Counted from the first letter of the stretch, positions 42,839-52,491 are shown. The stretch is DNA of 64,000 bases from Gammaproteobacteria bacterium (GCA_013289615.1 JABCZO010000017.1:1-64000), one strand, 5' to 3'. Numbers and translations: made by a program. Notes: generated by a model not told the origin, from the sequence alone.

Positions 42839-43184
42839 GTCTGCGGGGCTTCCTATTCACCGATTGCCGTTGCTTTAACGATATAATTTTCTGGAAAACG
42901 CGCGGCCCTGTGAATTCTGGACAGATCTCGCGGTCGCGGTAGGTGGAACTGCGCGGGCTGAACCGCACGTGCAACCGTCCGACGTTCAAGCGCCTGACGT
43001 TCGAAGTAAACCTGATCGGACTTTGTCGGTCAAGCGACATGGGCGGATGTGCCTCTGATTGAAGTGAGCCCACCGACTGCATGTATGATGAGCGGCCGCG
43101 GCTATGGCGGCTGCAAACGGCGTGTGCTACACAAGGCGCCGGCGGAATAGTCCCGTCAATGTCCCACCTACGGGAGGCGACCCG
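42839..43184. promoter_or_regulatory. Divergent promoter region of the oxidoreductase and dioxygenase genes
   Basis: 346 bp. A perfect TATAAT at 42882-42887 (plus strand) lies in an A/T-rich patch, but I find no good -35 at the usual distance. No copy of the TGCAAGCGCTTGCA operator is present here, unlike the other promoters of the island. Confidence 0.35.
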
Positions 43185-44048
43185 ATGCGAGAAACGCTGG
43201 CGCAAACGAGCAGTCTGAGTGCGGATCAAATGGCCCAGTTTCACCGCGACGGCTTCGTGGCCGTGCGGCAGGTGTTCACGCCGGATGAAATTGCCGAGAT
43301 TCGGGACACCTTCATGGAAATGGCCAAGAACGGTCCGGTTGACGGCCTGTCGGAGGCAAAGCAGGCGCAGAATCGCGGTGGTACCGCCCAGTACGCGCCG
43401 AACGATCCGCTGAGGTTCTACCCACGGATGTTGCATCCCCACAATCATTTGGATAAGCCGGTTGGACCGCTGAGCATGAAATATATGCTGCATCCCAGAT
43501 TGGAGCCGATCCTCGCCGCGCTGCTTGCGGAAGAACCGGTGGCGGTGCAAAGCATGTTCTATTTCAAGCCGCCGCAATCCCGCGGCCAGGCCCTGCATCA
43601 GGACAATTTCTACCTGCGGGTCAAGCCGGGCACCTGCCTGGCGGCATGGTTGGCGATCGATGACGCCGATGAAGAGAATGGCGGCATGAAGTGTGTGCCC
43701 AACACGCACAGCTATCCGATTCAGTGTCCCGAGCAATCCAACCCGGCGGAGTCCTTCACCACCGAGCACGTAATCCCGCCTGAAGGATATCGGGTGGAGG
43801 ACGTGCCACTAGGGGCTGGCGACGTGCTTTTCTTCAACGGCAATGTCATTCATGGCAGCAGTCCGAATCGCAGCAAGAATCGGTTTCGGCGCGCCTTCAT
43901 CTTTCACTACGTCTCGCGTAGCACTCTGGAACTCAGTCACTGGTACAGCACACCTTTTCGGTTCAATCGCGAGCTGCTGTCGATTCCCGTGGCAACCGGC
44001 GGCGGCCCGTGCGGCAATTCGGAGGATGGTCAGCAGGCACCGCACTAG
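43185..44048 (+). CDS. Phytanoyl-CoA dioxygenase-family (Fe(II)/2-oxoglutarate) oxygenase
   Basis: 287 residues. The iron ligands are His138 and Asp140 in LHQDNFYLR and His223 in GNVIHGSSPNRS; an Arg near 235 would hold 2-oxoglutarate. SMFYFKPPQSRGQALHQD is typical of the PhyH group, which hydroxylates many small molecules in bacteria. In an inositol island it might remove an O-methyl group or hydroxylate the ring (inference). GGGAGG precedes the ATG. It ends 8 bp before the SemiSWEET gene. Confidence 0.9.
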   Translation: MRETLAQTSSLSADQMAQFHRDGFVAVRQVFTPDEIAEIRDTFMEMAKNGPVDGLSEAKQAQNRGGTAQYAPNDPLRFYPRMLHPHNHLDKPVGPLSMKYMLHPRLEPILAALLAEEPVAVQSMFYFKPPQSRGQALHQDNFYLRVKPGTCLAAWLAIDDADEENGGMKCVPNTHSYPIQCPEQSNPAESFTTEHVIPPEGYRVEDVPLGAGDVLFFNGNVIHGSSPNRSKNRFRRAFIFHYVSRSTLELSHWYSTPFRFNRELLSIPVATGGGPCGNSEDGQQAPH

Positions 44049-44056
44049 ACTGCACC

Positions 44057-44347
44057 ATGTCGAGTCCTGTACCCACTCTCCTCGGGACCACAGCGGCCAT
44101 CCTTACTACCGCATCCTTTTTCCCTCAGCTTCTGCACATCTGGCGGTCGCGTGCCGCGCATGCGATCTCGGCGTCGATGTACACGATTTTCGTGATCGGC
44201 CTGCTGCTGTGGATCGTGTATGGGATCGTGATCGCGGCCTGGCCGATCATCATCGCCAACTCGATTACCGCGCTGCAGGCGATAGCGATTCTGTGGATGA
44301 AAGTGCGCTTTTCCCGCAGTGATGCGCTACCGAAGGACGTCAACTGA
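44057..44347 (+). CDS. SemiSWEET transporter
   Basis: 96 residues, three helices with the PQ-loop signature SFFPQLLHIWRSRAAHAISASMY and the second block IIIANSITALQAIAILWMK. SemiSWEETs dimerise to form passive sugar channels in the inner membrane. Placed between the dioxygenase and iolD genes it may carry the cyclitol or a product; substrate unknown. Confidence 0.92.
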   Translation: MSSPVPTLLGTTAAILTTASFFPQLLHIWRSRAAHAISASMYTIFVIGLLLWIVYGIVIAAWPIIIANSITALQAIAILWMKVRFSRSDALPKDVN

Positions 44348-44367
44348 TGGCGCAGTTACCACCGCAG

Positions 44368-44381
44368 TGCAAGCGCTTGCA
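44368..44381. promoter_or_regulatory. LacI-type operator upstream of iolD
   Basis: Perfect 14-bp palindrome TGCAAGCGCTTGCA with the central CG of LacI/GalR operators, 89 bp before the iolD start. One of four nearly identical sites in the island (others at 51340, 52396 and 55317). Confidence 0.85.
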
Positions 44382-44470
44382 ATCCCACAGTCGCTGGATT
44401 AGAGTTTAAAGCTGGCGGCTGTTTTAGCCTCCGCAATCGGAATTTCAGGGCATGCGGCGGCGAGGGGGAC

Positions 44471-46348
44471 GTGGCCTTGTCGACGGAATCGCATCATTAC
44501 GCTCGACTGACCATGGCTCAGGCGCTCGTGAGGTATCTCGCGGCGCAGAAAATCGTCACCGACGGTTTCGAGCAGCAGTTGTTTGGCGGCGTGTTTGCCA
44601 TCTTTGGCCACGGAAACGTGGTTTGCCTGGGCGAGGCTCTTTACGAAGCGCGGGCGGTGCTGCCGACCTGGCGTGGGCAGAACGAGCAATCGATGGGATT
44701 CGCTGCGGCCGCCTATGCGAAGGCTCATCGCCGGCGGCGGATTTGTGTGGCGACCTCGTCGATTGGCCCAGGTGCCACGAACATGGTGACTGCGGCGGCG
44801 GTGGCGCATGCGAATCGATTGCCGGTATTGTTCTTGTCGGGCGACGTCTATCATCACCGCCTTCCGCATCCGGTTCTCCAGCAAGTCGAGCACTTTGGCG
44901 ACCCTACCGTATCGGTCAACGATGCGTTCAAGCCGGTCACGCGATACTGGGATCGCGTCACTCATCCCGCACAGCTGCTGCAGTCGCTCCCGGCCGCTAT
45001 AGCCACCATGCTCGATCCGGCAGATTGCGGCCCGGCGTTTCTGGGTCTGCCGCAGGACGTTCAAGGGATCGCCTACGATTTTCCCGTTGCTTTTTTTGCG
45101 CCTCACGTTCACCGCATCCGCAGGACGCGTCCCGATCTCCAGGAGGTAGCCGCCGCTGCCGCGCGCATTCAGCGTGCGCAACGCCCGGTCATCATCGCCG
45201 GGGGTGGGGTTCACTATTCCATGGCAACGAATACGCTCGGCGAGCTCGCCGCGCGCCACAACGTTCCCGTGGTGGAGACCATCGCCGGTATGTCGACGCT
45301 GGTGCACGCGCATCCGTGCAACTACGGAATTGTCGGTGTAACCGGCACCGAATGCGCCAATGTCATCTGCGGCGAGGCCGACGTCATCATTGCCGTGGGA
45401 ACTCGCCTGCAGGATTTCACCACCGGCTCCTGGACAGTATTCAGTGAAACTGCCCAGGTCATCGGACTCAATGCGGCGCGCTTCGATGCCACCAAGCACC
45501 TCGCGCTGCCGATCGTCGGCGATGCGCACGAGGGTCTACAGGCACTGGACGCGGCACTTGCGCACTGGCGTGCGGATTCGCTCTGGACGTCGCGCGCGAA
45601 CACGCTGCGAGATCAATGGAATAGCCGACCGGAAACACGCGGCAAGACACCGGACGGGTTTCCCGCCTATGCGCAGATCGTCAACGCCGTGAACCGTCTG
45701 TGCGCGGCAGCTGACCGCGTAGTCACCGCGGCAGGCGGCCTGCCGGGTGAGATTTCGGCAAACTGGCGAGCGCGCTCGGTTGCCTCGGTCGATATCGAAT
45801 ACGGCTATTCGTGCATGGGCTACGAGATCGCGGGAGGATGGGGCGCGCGTATCGCGCAGATGGAAAGCGCCGATGGCGGAGACACCATCGTATTCGTCGG
45901 CGATGGTTCGTATCTGCTGCTCAATTCGGACGTTTATTCGAGCGTATTGTCCGGCCGTAAGCTCATCATCGTGCTGTGCGACAATGGTGGATTTGCCGTC
46001 ATCGACAGACTTCAACGCAACACCGGCAACGTCGCATTCAACAACTTCATCGCCGATTGCCAGTGGGATCGTGCCCCTTTTGCTGTCGACTTCGCGATGC
46101 ATGCCCGCTCGATGGGAGCACACTCCGAATCGGTGGACAGCATTGCGGGGTTCGAGGCGGCATTCATGCGGGCCAAGAGCTCGGATCGTACCTACGTGAT
46201 CGACGTCAAAGTCGACCCATACTCATGGAGCGAGGGCGGCAGTGCCTGGTGGGAAGTTGGCACGCCTGAGGTGAGCAACCGCCCCGAGGTGCTGGCCGCC
46301 GCCTCGGAATGGAACCTCGGGCGCGTGCGGCAGCGCCGAGGCGTTTGA
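44471..46348 (+). CDS. iolD: 3D-(3,5/4)-trihydroxycyclohexane-1,2-dione hydrolase
   Basis: 625 residues, ThDP-dependent. GHGNVVCLGEALYEA, TWRGQNEQSMGFAAAAYAKA with the cofactor-activating Glu, ATSSIGPGATNMVTAAAVAH and the ThDP motif GDGSYLLLNSDVYSSVLSGRKLIIVLCDNGGF are IolD signatures. It opens the six-membered ring dione to 5-deoxy-D-glucuronate, the ring-cleavage step of inositol catabolism. GTG start behind GGGGGAC. First gene of iolDCBJ; a 13-14 bp operator lies upstream. Confidence 0.95.
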   Translation: MALSTESHHYARLTMAQALVRYLAAQKIVTDGFEQQLFGGVFAIFGHGNVVCLGEALYEARAVLPTWRGQNEQSMGFAAAAYAKAHRRRRICVATSSIGPGATNMVTAAAVAHANRLPVLFLSGDVYHHRLPHPVLQQVEHFGDPTVSVNDAFKPVTRYWDRVTHPAQLLQSLPAAIATMLDPADCGPAFLGLPQDVQGIAYDFPVAFFAPHVHRIRRTRPDLQEVAAAAARIQRAQRPVIIAGGGVHYSMATNTLGELAARHNVPVVETIAGMSTLVHAHPCNYGIVGVTGTECANVICGEADVIIAVGTRLQDFTTGSWTVFSETAQVIGLNAARFDATKHLALPIVGDAHEGLQALDAALAHWRADSLWTSRANTLRDQWNSRPETRGKTPDGFPAYAQIVNAVNRLCAAADRVVTAAGGLPGEISANWRARSVASVDIEYGYSCMGYEIAGGWGARIAQMESADGGDTIVFVGDGSYLLLNSDVYSSVLSGRKLIIVLCDNGGFAVIDRLQRNTGNVAFNNFIADCQWDRAPFAVDFAMHARSMGAHSESVDSIAGFEAAFMRAKSSDRTYVIDVKVDPYSWSEGGSAWWEVGTPEVSNRPEVLAAASEWNLGRVRQRRGV

Positions 46349-46349
46349 G

Positions 46350-47324
46350 ATGACCCTCGCATTCGACCTCACGCGGCCGTTGGCCGCGATCGTCGTCGGT
46401 CGTGCGGGCATGGATTTGTACCCCCTACCGGACGGCACCAAGACCGAACAGGCCGGACAGTTCGCCGCCGAGATCGGCGGGTCTGCCGGCAACATTGCCG
46501 TGGCGCTGTCTCGCCAGGGCCATTCCGCAGCGCTGCTCGGACCACTGGCGGACGATTCGGTCGGCCGCTTTGTCCGTGGGCACCTGGTCCGCTTTGGGGT
46601 CGACACCTCGCGCTGTCGGGCGGTTGGCGGCGAGCACCGCACCAGCCTCGCCATCTGCGAGACTCGCAGCGATGACAGCGAGACCGTTTTCTATCGTAAC
46701 AGCGCTGTCGATCTGCAGCTTCGCGCGGACGACTTCGATGCGGCATTCATCGGCAGCGCCGCCGTTCTGATCGTGACCGGCACCGCACTCGCGGCGGAAC
46801 CTTCGCGTAGCGCGGCACTGGAGGCGCTGGCATGTGCCCGAGCGAGCGGCACCTTCGCGATTCTCGACGTGGATCATCGGCCGGTTTCCTGGCGCTCGAA
46901 CGATGAGGCGATGCGCACTTACGCTGACGCTGCAAGCCGATGCGATGCCATTGTCGGCAACGACGAGGAATTTGCGCTGATCGCCGGAGACGCGGCGCAT
47001 GCGTTCGCGGTCGCGACCGGATTCGTCCGGCAAGGTGGCAGATTCGCGGTATTCAAGAAGGGCAGCGCCGGGTCGGTTACGATTACCGCCGACCGCACGT
47101 TTGAAACCGGAACTTTTGTCGTCGACGTCAAGAAACCATTCGGAGCGGGCGACGCATTTCTCGGTAACCTGGTCGGCGCGCTGCTGCGGGGCCAGTTGCT
47201 CGAGCCGGCGGTGCAGCGGGCGTCCGCGGCCGCAGCCTACGTCGTTGCACGCCGTGGCTGCGCCTTCGCCATGCCGACCGAGGCGGAACTCGACTGGTTT
47301 TCTCAAAAGCATTCGATGAAGTGA
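46350..47324 (+). CDS. iolC: 5-dehydro-2-deoxygluconokinase
   Basis: 324 residues, PfkB-family ribokinase fold: IVVGRAGMDLYPLP, GGSAGNIAVALSRQGHSAALLG and the ATP/catalytic loop DVKKPFGAGDAFLGNLVGALL. In the iol pathway it phosphorylates 5-dehydro-2-deoxy-D-gluconate. It begins 1 bp after the iolD stop, and its stop overlaps the iolB GTG. Confidence 0.94.
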   Translation: MTLAFDLTRPLAAIVVGRAGMDLYPLPDGTKTEQAGQFAAEIGGSAGNIAVALSRQGHSAALLGPLADDSVGRFVRGHLVRFGVDTSRCRAVGGEHRTSLAICETRSDDSETVFYRNSAVDLQLRADDFDAAFIGSAAVLIVTGTALAAEPSRSAALEALACARASGTFAILDVDHRPVSWRSNDEAMRTYADAASRCDAIVGNDEEFALIAGDAAHAFAVATGFVRQGGRFAVFKKGSAGSVTITADRTFETGTFVVDVKKPFGAGDAFLGNLVGALLRGQLLEPAVQRASAAAAYVVARRGCAFAMPTEAELDWFSQKHSMK

Positions 47325-48187
47325 GATTACTCATGCACATTCCTCATTACGACAACAACAACGCCCCCATTGTCGGCAGCGACGACCAGAGCGTACCGCT
47401 GGCCTACTTCAACATCGTTCGGTTGAAGAAGGGCGAGAGTTTCGTCTCCGCCGTGCCCGGCTACGAGACCTGCCTGGTGCCTGCCCACGGCACGATCGAC
47501 GTGCAGGTGCAGGGGGAAGGCATCGACAGCAAATCCTTCGAGGCGGTCGGTGAGCGTACGTCGGTCTGGGACGGCCAGCCGTCGGCGGTATACGTACCGG
47601 TGAGCTGCAGCGCGCGCATCGTGTGCCGCTCCGACAGCACCGAGACTTTCGTGGCCGGCGCGCGCTTCGATCAGACGTTCGAGCCGTTCGTGGTGCGGCC
47701 CGAGCATATCGACCCGGTGCAGTACGGCTCGGATGACACCAAGACCCACCGGAAGATCAAGCACATTCTCGGACAGAAGCCGCCCGGTCGGGTGGGCCGG
47801 CTGCTGGTATCGGAACTGTTCACTGTCGGTGCGGGCGGCTGGTCGGGCTATCCGCCGCACAAGCACGACAGCGATCGTATGCCCGATGAGACACGCCACA
47901 ACGAGGTTTATAACTTCCGCTTCCGGCCTGAGAACGGATTCGGATTGCAGCTGTTGCAGACCGAGGGGGACGAGTTTGGCCATGCGTATCACATACGCAA
48001 TGCTTCGACACTGAAAATAGCCGGCGGCTACCACCCGTGCGTCGCCGCTCCCGGCCACGAGATGTATTACTTCACGATCCTCGCCGGACAGAGCCAGCGG
48101 CCGCTGCGGCAGTTCTTCCAGCCCAGCTATGCCTATCAGGTCGAGACAATCCCGGGAATCAAGGACATGATCGCCAAGTTCAGGTAA
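47321..48187 (+). CDS. iolB: 5-deoxy-glucuronate isomerase
   Basis: 288 residues, double-cupin protein. The metal-site region YPPHKHDSDRMPDETRHNEVYNFRF and the later GYHPCVAAPGHEMYYFTILAG are typical IolB. It isomerises 5-deoxy-D-glucuronate to 5-dehydro-2-deoxy-D-gluconate. GTG at 47321 overlaps the iolC TGA (GTGA); an ATG at 47333 is an alternative start. Confidence 0.94.
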   Translation: MRLLMHIPHYDNNNAPIVGSDDQSVPLAYFNIVRLKKGESFVSAVPGYETCLVPAHGTIDVQVQGEGIDSKSFEAVGERTSVWDGQPSAVYVPVSCSARIVCRSDSTETFVAGARFDQTFEPFVVRPEHIDPVQYGSDDTKTHRKIKHILGQKPPGRVGRLLVSELFTVGAGGWSGYPPHKHDSDRMPDETRHNEVYNFRFRPENGFGLQLLQTEGDEFGHAYHIRNASTLKIAGGYHPCVAAPGHEMYYFTILAGQSQRPLRQFFQPSYAYQVETIPGIKDMIAKFR

Positions 48188-48197
48188 GACGCTTCGC

Positions 48198-49061
48198 ATG
48201 CTGGTCAACCTGGCGACGATCCTGTCCCCGGCAGTCGATAGCCACTATAGCGTGGCATGCTTCAATGTCTTCGGTTGGGAGGACGCAATGGCTGTGGTCG
48301 ATGCGGCCGCGCAACTCGGGGCGCCGGTTATTCTTGCGGCGACCCTCGACTTGAGGAAATTCATGCCGGTGGACGTCATCGCCGTGATGCTGCGTTCGCT
48401 GGCGCAGCGCGCACCGGTCCCGGTGTGCGTTCATCTCGATCACACCTACGAGCTGGATGAGGTATTTCGAGCGGTCGACCTGGGCTTCACCTCGGTCATG
48501 TTCGACGGGTCGCAGCTGCCGCTCGAGCAGAACATCGCCGGAACCCGTCGCGTTGTGCAATATGCGCATGCCGCTGCATGCTCGGTCGAGGCGGAGATCG
48601 GCTCGGTCCCGTATGCCGAGGGCCGCGCGCATATCAAGACAGAACTGACCGAGGTCGGCGATGCCGTCCGTCTTGCGGGCGAGACCGGCCTGGACGCGAT
48701 GGCGGTCTCGGTCGGAAACGTTCACCGCCTGACCAGCCCCAGCGCGGTAATCGACTTTGCTCTGCTCGGGCGCATCTGTGCGGCGGTTACCGTGCCGCTG
48801 GTGATCCACGGCACTTCCGGCATTCGCGACCAGGACATCGCCCGGCTCGCGCGCACGCGCGTGGCGAAATTCAACATTGGCACGGTACTGCGCCAGGCCT
48901 TTGGCAGGGGTCTGCGCGAGGGCCTCGGCCGACACGCCGAGCGCTTCGACCGGCTTGAGATCATGCGCGATGTCATGTCAACCGTGTGTTGCGAGGCGAT
49001 GCGCATGATTCGACTGCTAGGTTGGCCCGAGGGTAGCGCGACGCCAAGCGCTCAGTCGTAG
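48198..49061 (+). CDS. iolJ: 6-phospho-5-dehydro-2-deoxy-D-gluconate aldolase
   Basis: 287 residues, class II aldolase: zinc/catalytic VCVHLDHTYELDEVFRAVDLGFTSVMFDGS, EAEIGSVPYAEG, then VPLVIHGTSGIRDQDI and KFNIGTVLRQAF. It cleaves the phosphorylated intermediate into dihydroxyacetone phosphate and malonate semialdehyde. The iolA gene for the next step is not in the window. The end overlaps iolG, encoded on the opposite strand, by 10 nt. Confidence 0.93.
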   Translation: MLVNLATILSPAVDSHYSVACFNVFGWEDAMAVVDAAAQLGAPVILAATLDLRKFMPVDVIAVMLRSLAQRAPVPVCVHLDHTYELDEVFRAVDLGFTSVMFDGSQLPLEQNIAGTRRVVQYAHAAACSVEAEIGSVPYAEGRAHIKTELTEVGDAVRLAGETGLDAMAVSVGNVHRLTSPSAVIDFALLGRICAAVTVPLVIHGTSGIRDQDIARLARTRVAKFNIGTVLRQAFGRGLREGLGRHAERFDRLEIMRDVMSTVCCEAMRMIRLLGWPEGSATPSAQS

Positions 49062-50059
49062 CGCACCCTGACGCTCCTACCGCTGCGCAACGACTCGCAG
49101 GCGGCATTGGCGAGAATCAGCGCGCAGCGCCCGTCCTCGAAGCCAACGGCGGGTTGCCGCTTTCCATCCACGACATCGATGAAGTCGGTCAACTCGTCGA
49201 GATAGGCCTGCCGGTACCGCTCCATGAAGAAATTCAGCAGCGGTTCGCGGGCGTCGGTCGCCGTGGCGCCGGAACGCGTCAGCGTGCTGGCGCGCAGGTT
49301 GCCGGACTGCACCATGCCGTCGGCACCGAAAGCCTCGATGCGTTGATCGTAGCCATAAACCGCGCGGCGCGAATTGTTGATATGTACCAGCGCACCGGAG
49401 GTTGCTCTCATCGCTACCATGGCGGTGTCAACGTCGCCTAATCGATGCAGTTGTTTCTCCACCATGACACTACCGGTTGCAAACACATCTTCAATGCGGT
49501 CGTCGCCGAGTATGAAGCGCGCCATGTCGAAGTCATGGATGGTCATGTCGCGAAAGATTCCGCCCGAAACCTCCAGGTACGCCACCGGCGGCAAACCGGG
49601 GTCGCGGCTGGTGATCACCAGCATCTCCAATGCACCAATCTCCCCGGCGCGAACGGCTTCGCGCACCGCCCGGTGGCTGGGGTCGTAACGACGGTTAAAA
49701 GCGAGCTGCAACGGCACGCCGCTACCGGCGATGTCGCTCTTGCAGCGCTCGACCCGATCAATATCGAGATCGATCGGCTTCTCGCACAGAATCGCCTTGC
49801 CGGCGCGCGCCGATGCTGTGATCAGGTCGACGTGGGTGTTGGTTGACGAGGCGATCAGCACGGCGTCGACGCCCGGATCGCCCAGCACCGCCTCGACGCT
49901 GGATGCTACCTTGGCGTTGTATCTGGCCGCGGTCGACTTGGCCGCCACGGAGTTGGTGTCGAAGACGTATGCAAGATTCGCGCGCGGGTGACTGGCGGCG
50001 ATATTTGCGGCATGCAGCGCCCCAATACGGCCCGCTCCGAACAGTGCAAATTTAACCAT
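49052..50059 (-). CDS. iolG: Inositol 2-dehydrogenase
   Basis: 335 residues, Gfo/Idh/MocA family: MVKFALFGAGRIGALHAANIA, ILCEKPIDLDIDRVE with the EKP motif, FNRRYDPSHRAVREAV and GGIFRDMTIHDFDMARF with the catalytic His/Asp region, then SRRAVYGYDQRIEAFG. This is the canonical IolG pattern: NAD+ oxidation of myo-inositol to scyllo-inosose. Convergent with iolJ; downstream of the lacI gene on the same strand. Confidence 0.93.
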   Translation of the reverse strand: MVKFALFGAGRIGALHAANIAASHPRANLAYVFDTNSVAAKSTAARYNAKVASSVEAVLGDPGVDAVLIASSTNTHVDLITASARAGKAILCEKPIDLDIDRVERCKSDIAGSGVPLQLAFNRRYDPSHRAVREAVRAGEIGALEMLVITSRDPGLPPVAYLEVSGGIFRDMTIHDFDMARFILGDDRIEDVFATGSVMVEKQLHRLGDVDTAMVAMRATSGALVHINNSRRAVYGYDQRIEAFGADGMVQSGNLRASTLTRSGATATDAREPLLNFFMERYRQAYLDELTDFIDVVDGKRQPAVGFEDGRCALILANAACESLRSGRSVRVRYD

Positions 50060-50142
50060 TCCGCCCTCCGAGAAGCAGGCGCTGCGTCGCAGCGCGCGCC
50101 GCCGATCAAGTTCCTGGTGGCGCGTGCGCGATCAGCGTGAAT

Positions 50143-51183
50143 TCAGCGCGACTTCAGCGTGCCGCGCTCGACTGCGCTGCAATCGAACAGGCGCGCGTCG
50201 GTTGACAGTGCCGACTGATCGACGATGCCCAAAAGCAGCTCTACCGCGGTGACGATAATGTCGGCGACTGGCTGGTGGATGGTAGTCAGGTTATAGCCAG
50301 GCCATGCGGCCATTGCCATGTTATTGAAGCCGACAACGCCGATGTCGCGCGGTACGTCTACATTGGCATCCCTGCAGGCGTCAATCGCCCCCATCGCCAG
50401 CACGTCGTCGCCGCAGAACACGGCATCGATACCGCCGTTTCTCAGCAATTGCTTCATCAGCGTAAAGCCGGCCTCATGACAATAAGAGTGACCGTAGACG
50501 ACGGCGCAGGGCGCAAGCCCTGCGATCGCCAGACTGTCCCTGAGACCTCGCAGGCGATCCTCGGTGGAAGTCGCGGCCTGCGGTCCGCCCAGGAAGGCGA
50601 TGTTCCTGTAGCCGCGCTCGCGCAGCATGTCGCCGGCGAGGCGTCCACCCTGGAGGTTGTCGCAACCCACGATATTGCCCGACGCCGAACTGCCTGGCCT
50701 GCCGAAGGCCTGAACCACCGGCATTCCGGCCTCGGCGCATTCCTCGATGAAACGCAGCGGCAGCGTCGAGGAGGCCACGATAACACCGTCTACGCTGTAT
50801 TTGAGCAGCATCTCCAGCGCGAGGTGCGGTCTGGCGCCTCCGGACAGGTTGGCGAGCAATGGTCGACGGCCGCGCTGCTGCAGGCGCCGCGTGAACAGAT
50901 CGAATATCTCCATGAACAGCGGGTTGTCGAAATTGTTCGATATCAACGCGATCAGTTCGGTGCGTCCCGTCATTAGGCTGCGCGCCAACGCGTTCGGTTG
51001 ATAGCCTAGGGATTGGGTCGCGGCAAGCACCTTTTCGCGTGTCCTGGGGGAAACCGAGGCGCCGGCGGTAAAGGTACGCGACACCGCGGAGACCGACACT
51101 CCAGCGAGTTCCGCGACTTCCCTGGCCGTGACCCTGCGATCGGTAACCGGCGAGCTGCGATTCGATCTGGTTGAAGTAACCAT
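50143..51183 (-). CDS. LacI-family repressor, probable controller of the inositol island
   Basis: 346 residues. The N-terminal HTH is VTAREVAELAGVSVSAVSRTFTAGASVSPRTREKVLAATQSLGYQPNALARSL (hinge ARSL), followed by a periplasmic-binding-protein-like core with GNIVGCDNLQGGRLAGDML. The 14-bp TGCAAGCGCTTGCA sites in the surrounding promoters match LacI/GalR operator form, so this is the leading candidate repressor; the inducer may be an inositol intermediate (inference). It is transcribed toward iolG. The start is ATG 51181-51183. Confidence 0.9.
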   Translation of the reverse strand: MVTSTRSNRSSPVTDRRVTAREVAELAGVSVSAVSRTFTAGASVSPRTREKVLAATQSLGYQPNALARSLMTGRTELIALISNNFDNPLFMEIFDLFTRRLQQRGRRPLLANLSGGARPHLALEMLLKYSVDGVIVASSTLPLRFIEECAEAGMPVVQAFGRPGSSASGNIVGCDNLQGGRLAGDMLRERGYRNIAFLGGPQAATSTEDRLRGLRDSLAIAGLAPCAVVYGHSYCHEAGFTLMKQLLRNGGIDAVFCGDDVLAMGAIDACRDANVDVPRDIGVVGFNNMAMAAWPGYNLTTIHQPVADIIVTAVELLLGIVDQSALSTDARLFDCSAVERGTLKSR

Positions 51184-51339
51184 AGTGAGTGTCTTGCAAG
51201 GCCTTCGAGTGCGACCGCCCTGCGCTTGGGTGTAGCGAGACGCCGCGCGCTGCTGGCGCCGGATCTCAAACAATATCGTTACACGGGCCCGAGGGCGCCG
51301 TCCGGCGCGAGCTATTGTAACCGATGTCGTTGCAGGGCT

Positions 51340-51353
51340 TGCAAGCGCTTGCG
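51340..51353. promoter_or_regulatory. LacI-type operator between lacI-type gene and SGNH gene
   Basis: TGCAAGCGCTTGCG, the same palindrome with one end mismatch (51340-51353), in the 306-bp region between the divergent repressor (51183) and SGNH hydrolase (51490) genes. It can serve autoregulation and the hydrolase. Confidence 0.8.
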
Positions 51354-51489
51354 CGCTGGCCGGCGCGGTGCTAAAAGAATTGAACTCGCGGCTGGCGCGA
51401 ACTTGGCACCAGCCTGCAGCGCGGCGGGCCGCCATGCCAATGGTCGGTCAGGGCCGCGATCCTGCCGGGCAGATTAAGGTAGATCAATC

Positions 51490-52353
51490 ATGACGCGGCG
51501 GATGGTCAGGATTCTTTACTGTTTATTTGTCTCCGCAGCCGTATCTACCCAGGCGCAAGCGCGAACCTGGGATGCACTCTACACGTTCGGCGACAGCTAT
51601 ACCGATAGTGGTGCGGGTTACGTCGATGGCAACGGGCCGTCGGCGGTGGTCTACCTGGCGTCGAGCCTAAAAATCCCATTTACCTACGCGGGTGCCGCCA
51701 ATTCCACTGGGAAGAGTCTGAATTTTGCAGTAAGTGATGCTAAGACCGGCAGTAGCGACGGTTATAGAGTCAGGCCGGCGGCCGCAGACTGCGGCAATCG
51801 TGAAGCGCGTTTCGGACTCGGCATGCGTAACCAGGTCCGCGACTTCGCTCAGCGTGTTCGATCCGGAGCGGTTCGATTCAAGCCAGAAACGACGCTGTTC
51901 TTTCTTGCCGGCGGCCTGAATGATAGTGCGTTGCCGACGGCGACAACAGTTGCGAATCTCGAGGACGAGATCCAGCAGCTGTACGAGGCCGGTGGTCGAT
52001 ATTTTCTGGTCGCGCTGCTACCAACAAAAATTCCATCCTTCAGTGCCGTCGGATTGCGCCTCAATCCGGCGCTAGCCAGGATCCCGAACGATTTGCGCAC
52101 CACGCTGCCGCAAGCGCGCGTCGAGCTAAGCAACTGGGGCAGGTTCTATGACATCGTGATGGAAAACCCTGCCCAGTACGGCATTGCAAATACCGCAAAT
52201 CAGTGTGCCGGCAGAGCCGTCTTCGGCGAGGACCCGACACCTTGCGCGGCCCCCGAGACCTATTTCTATTTTCACGATGGACACCCTTCTACGACAGTGC
52301 ACCGGATTGTCGCGCGCGAGCTGGAGCGCGAAGTCAATAATGCATTCGAGTGA
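51490..52353 (+). CDS. Secreted SGNH/GDSL-type hydrolase
   Basis: 287 residues with a signal peptide (LYCLFVSAAVSTQAQA). Block I FGDSYTDSG gives nucleophile Ser36; block III is AGGLND (about 140-145); the last block is FHDGHPSTTVH with Asp263 and His265, a D-x-H spacing where most families have D-x-x-H. It is expected to hydrolyse an ester outside the cytoplasm. Under a LacI-type operator of the inositol island, it may free a cyclitol from an ester (inference). Confidence 0.88.
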   Translation: MTRRMVRILYCLFVSAAVSTQAQARTWDALYTFGDSYTDSGAGYVDGNGPSAVVYLASSLKIPFTYAGAANSTGKSLNFAVSDAKTGSSDGYRVRPAAADCGNREARFGLGMRNQVRDFAQRVRSGAVRFKPETTLFFLAGGLNDSALPTATTVANLEDEIQQLYEAGGRYFLVALLPTKIPSFSAVGLRLNPALARIPNDLRTTLPQARVELSNWGRFYDIVMENPAQYGIANTANQCAGRAVFGEDPTPCAAPETYFYFHDGHPSTTVHRIVARELEREVNNAFE

Positions 52354-52395
52354 ACGATGTCGCGACGCCAGTGTTCGTGCGTACATGGCTGGAGT

Positions 52396-52409
52396 TGCAA
52401 GCGCTTGCA
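52396..52409. promoter_or_regulatory. LacI-type operator upstream of the aminotransferase
   Basis: Perfect TGCAAGCGCTTGCA, 82 bp before the ATG at 52492. Third copy of the island operator. Confidence 0.85.
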
Positions 52410-52491
52410 CATCTAGAATCGTGATGCTATAAGAGCGCAAAAGTCGCGCTCGGCGTTCGCAAGCTGCAACTGTCTAATCGCGGAGGGAAGA

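Noticed and set aside
44399-45529. Minus-strand open frame of about 376 codons
   Set aside because: Antisense to iolD, whose ThDP motifs are unmistakable.
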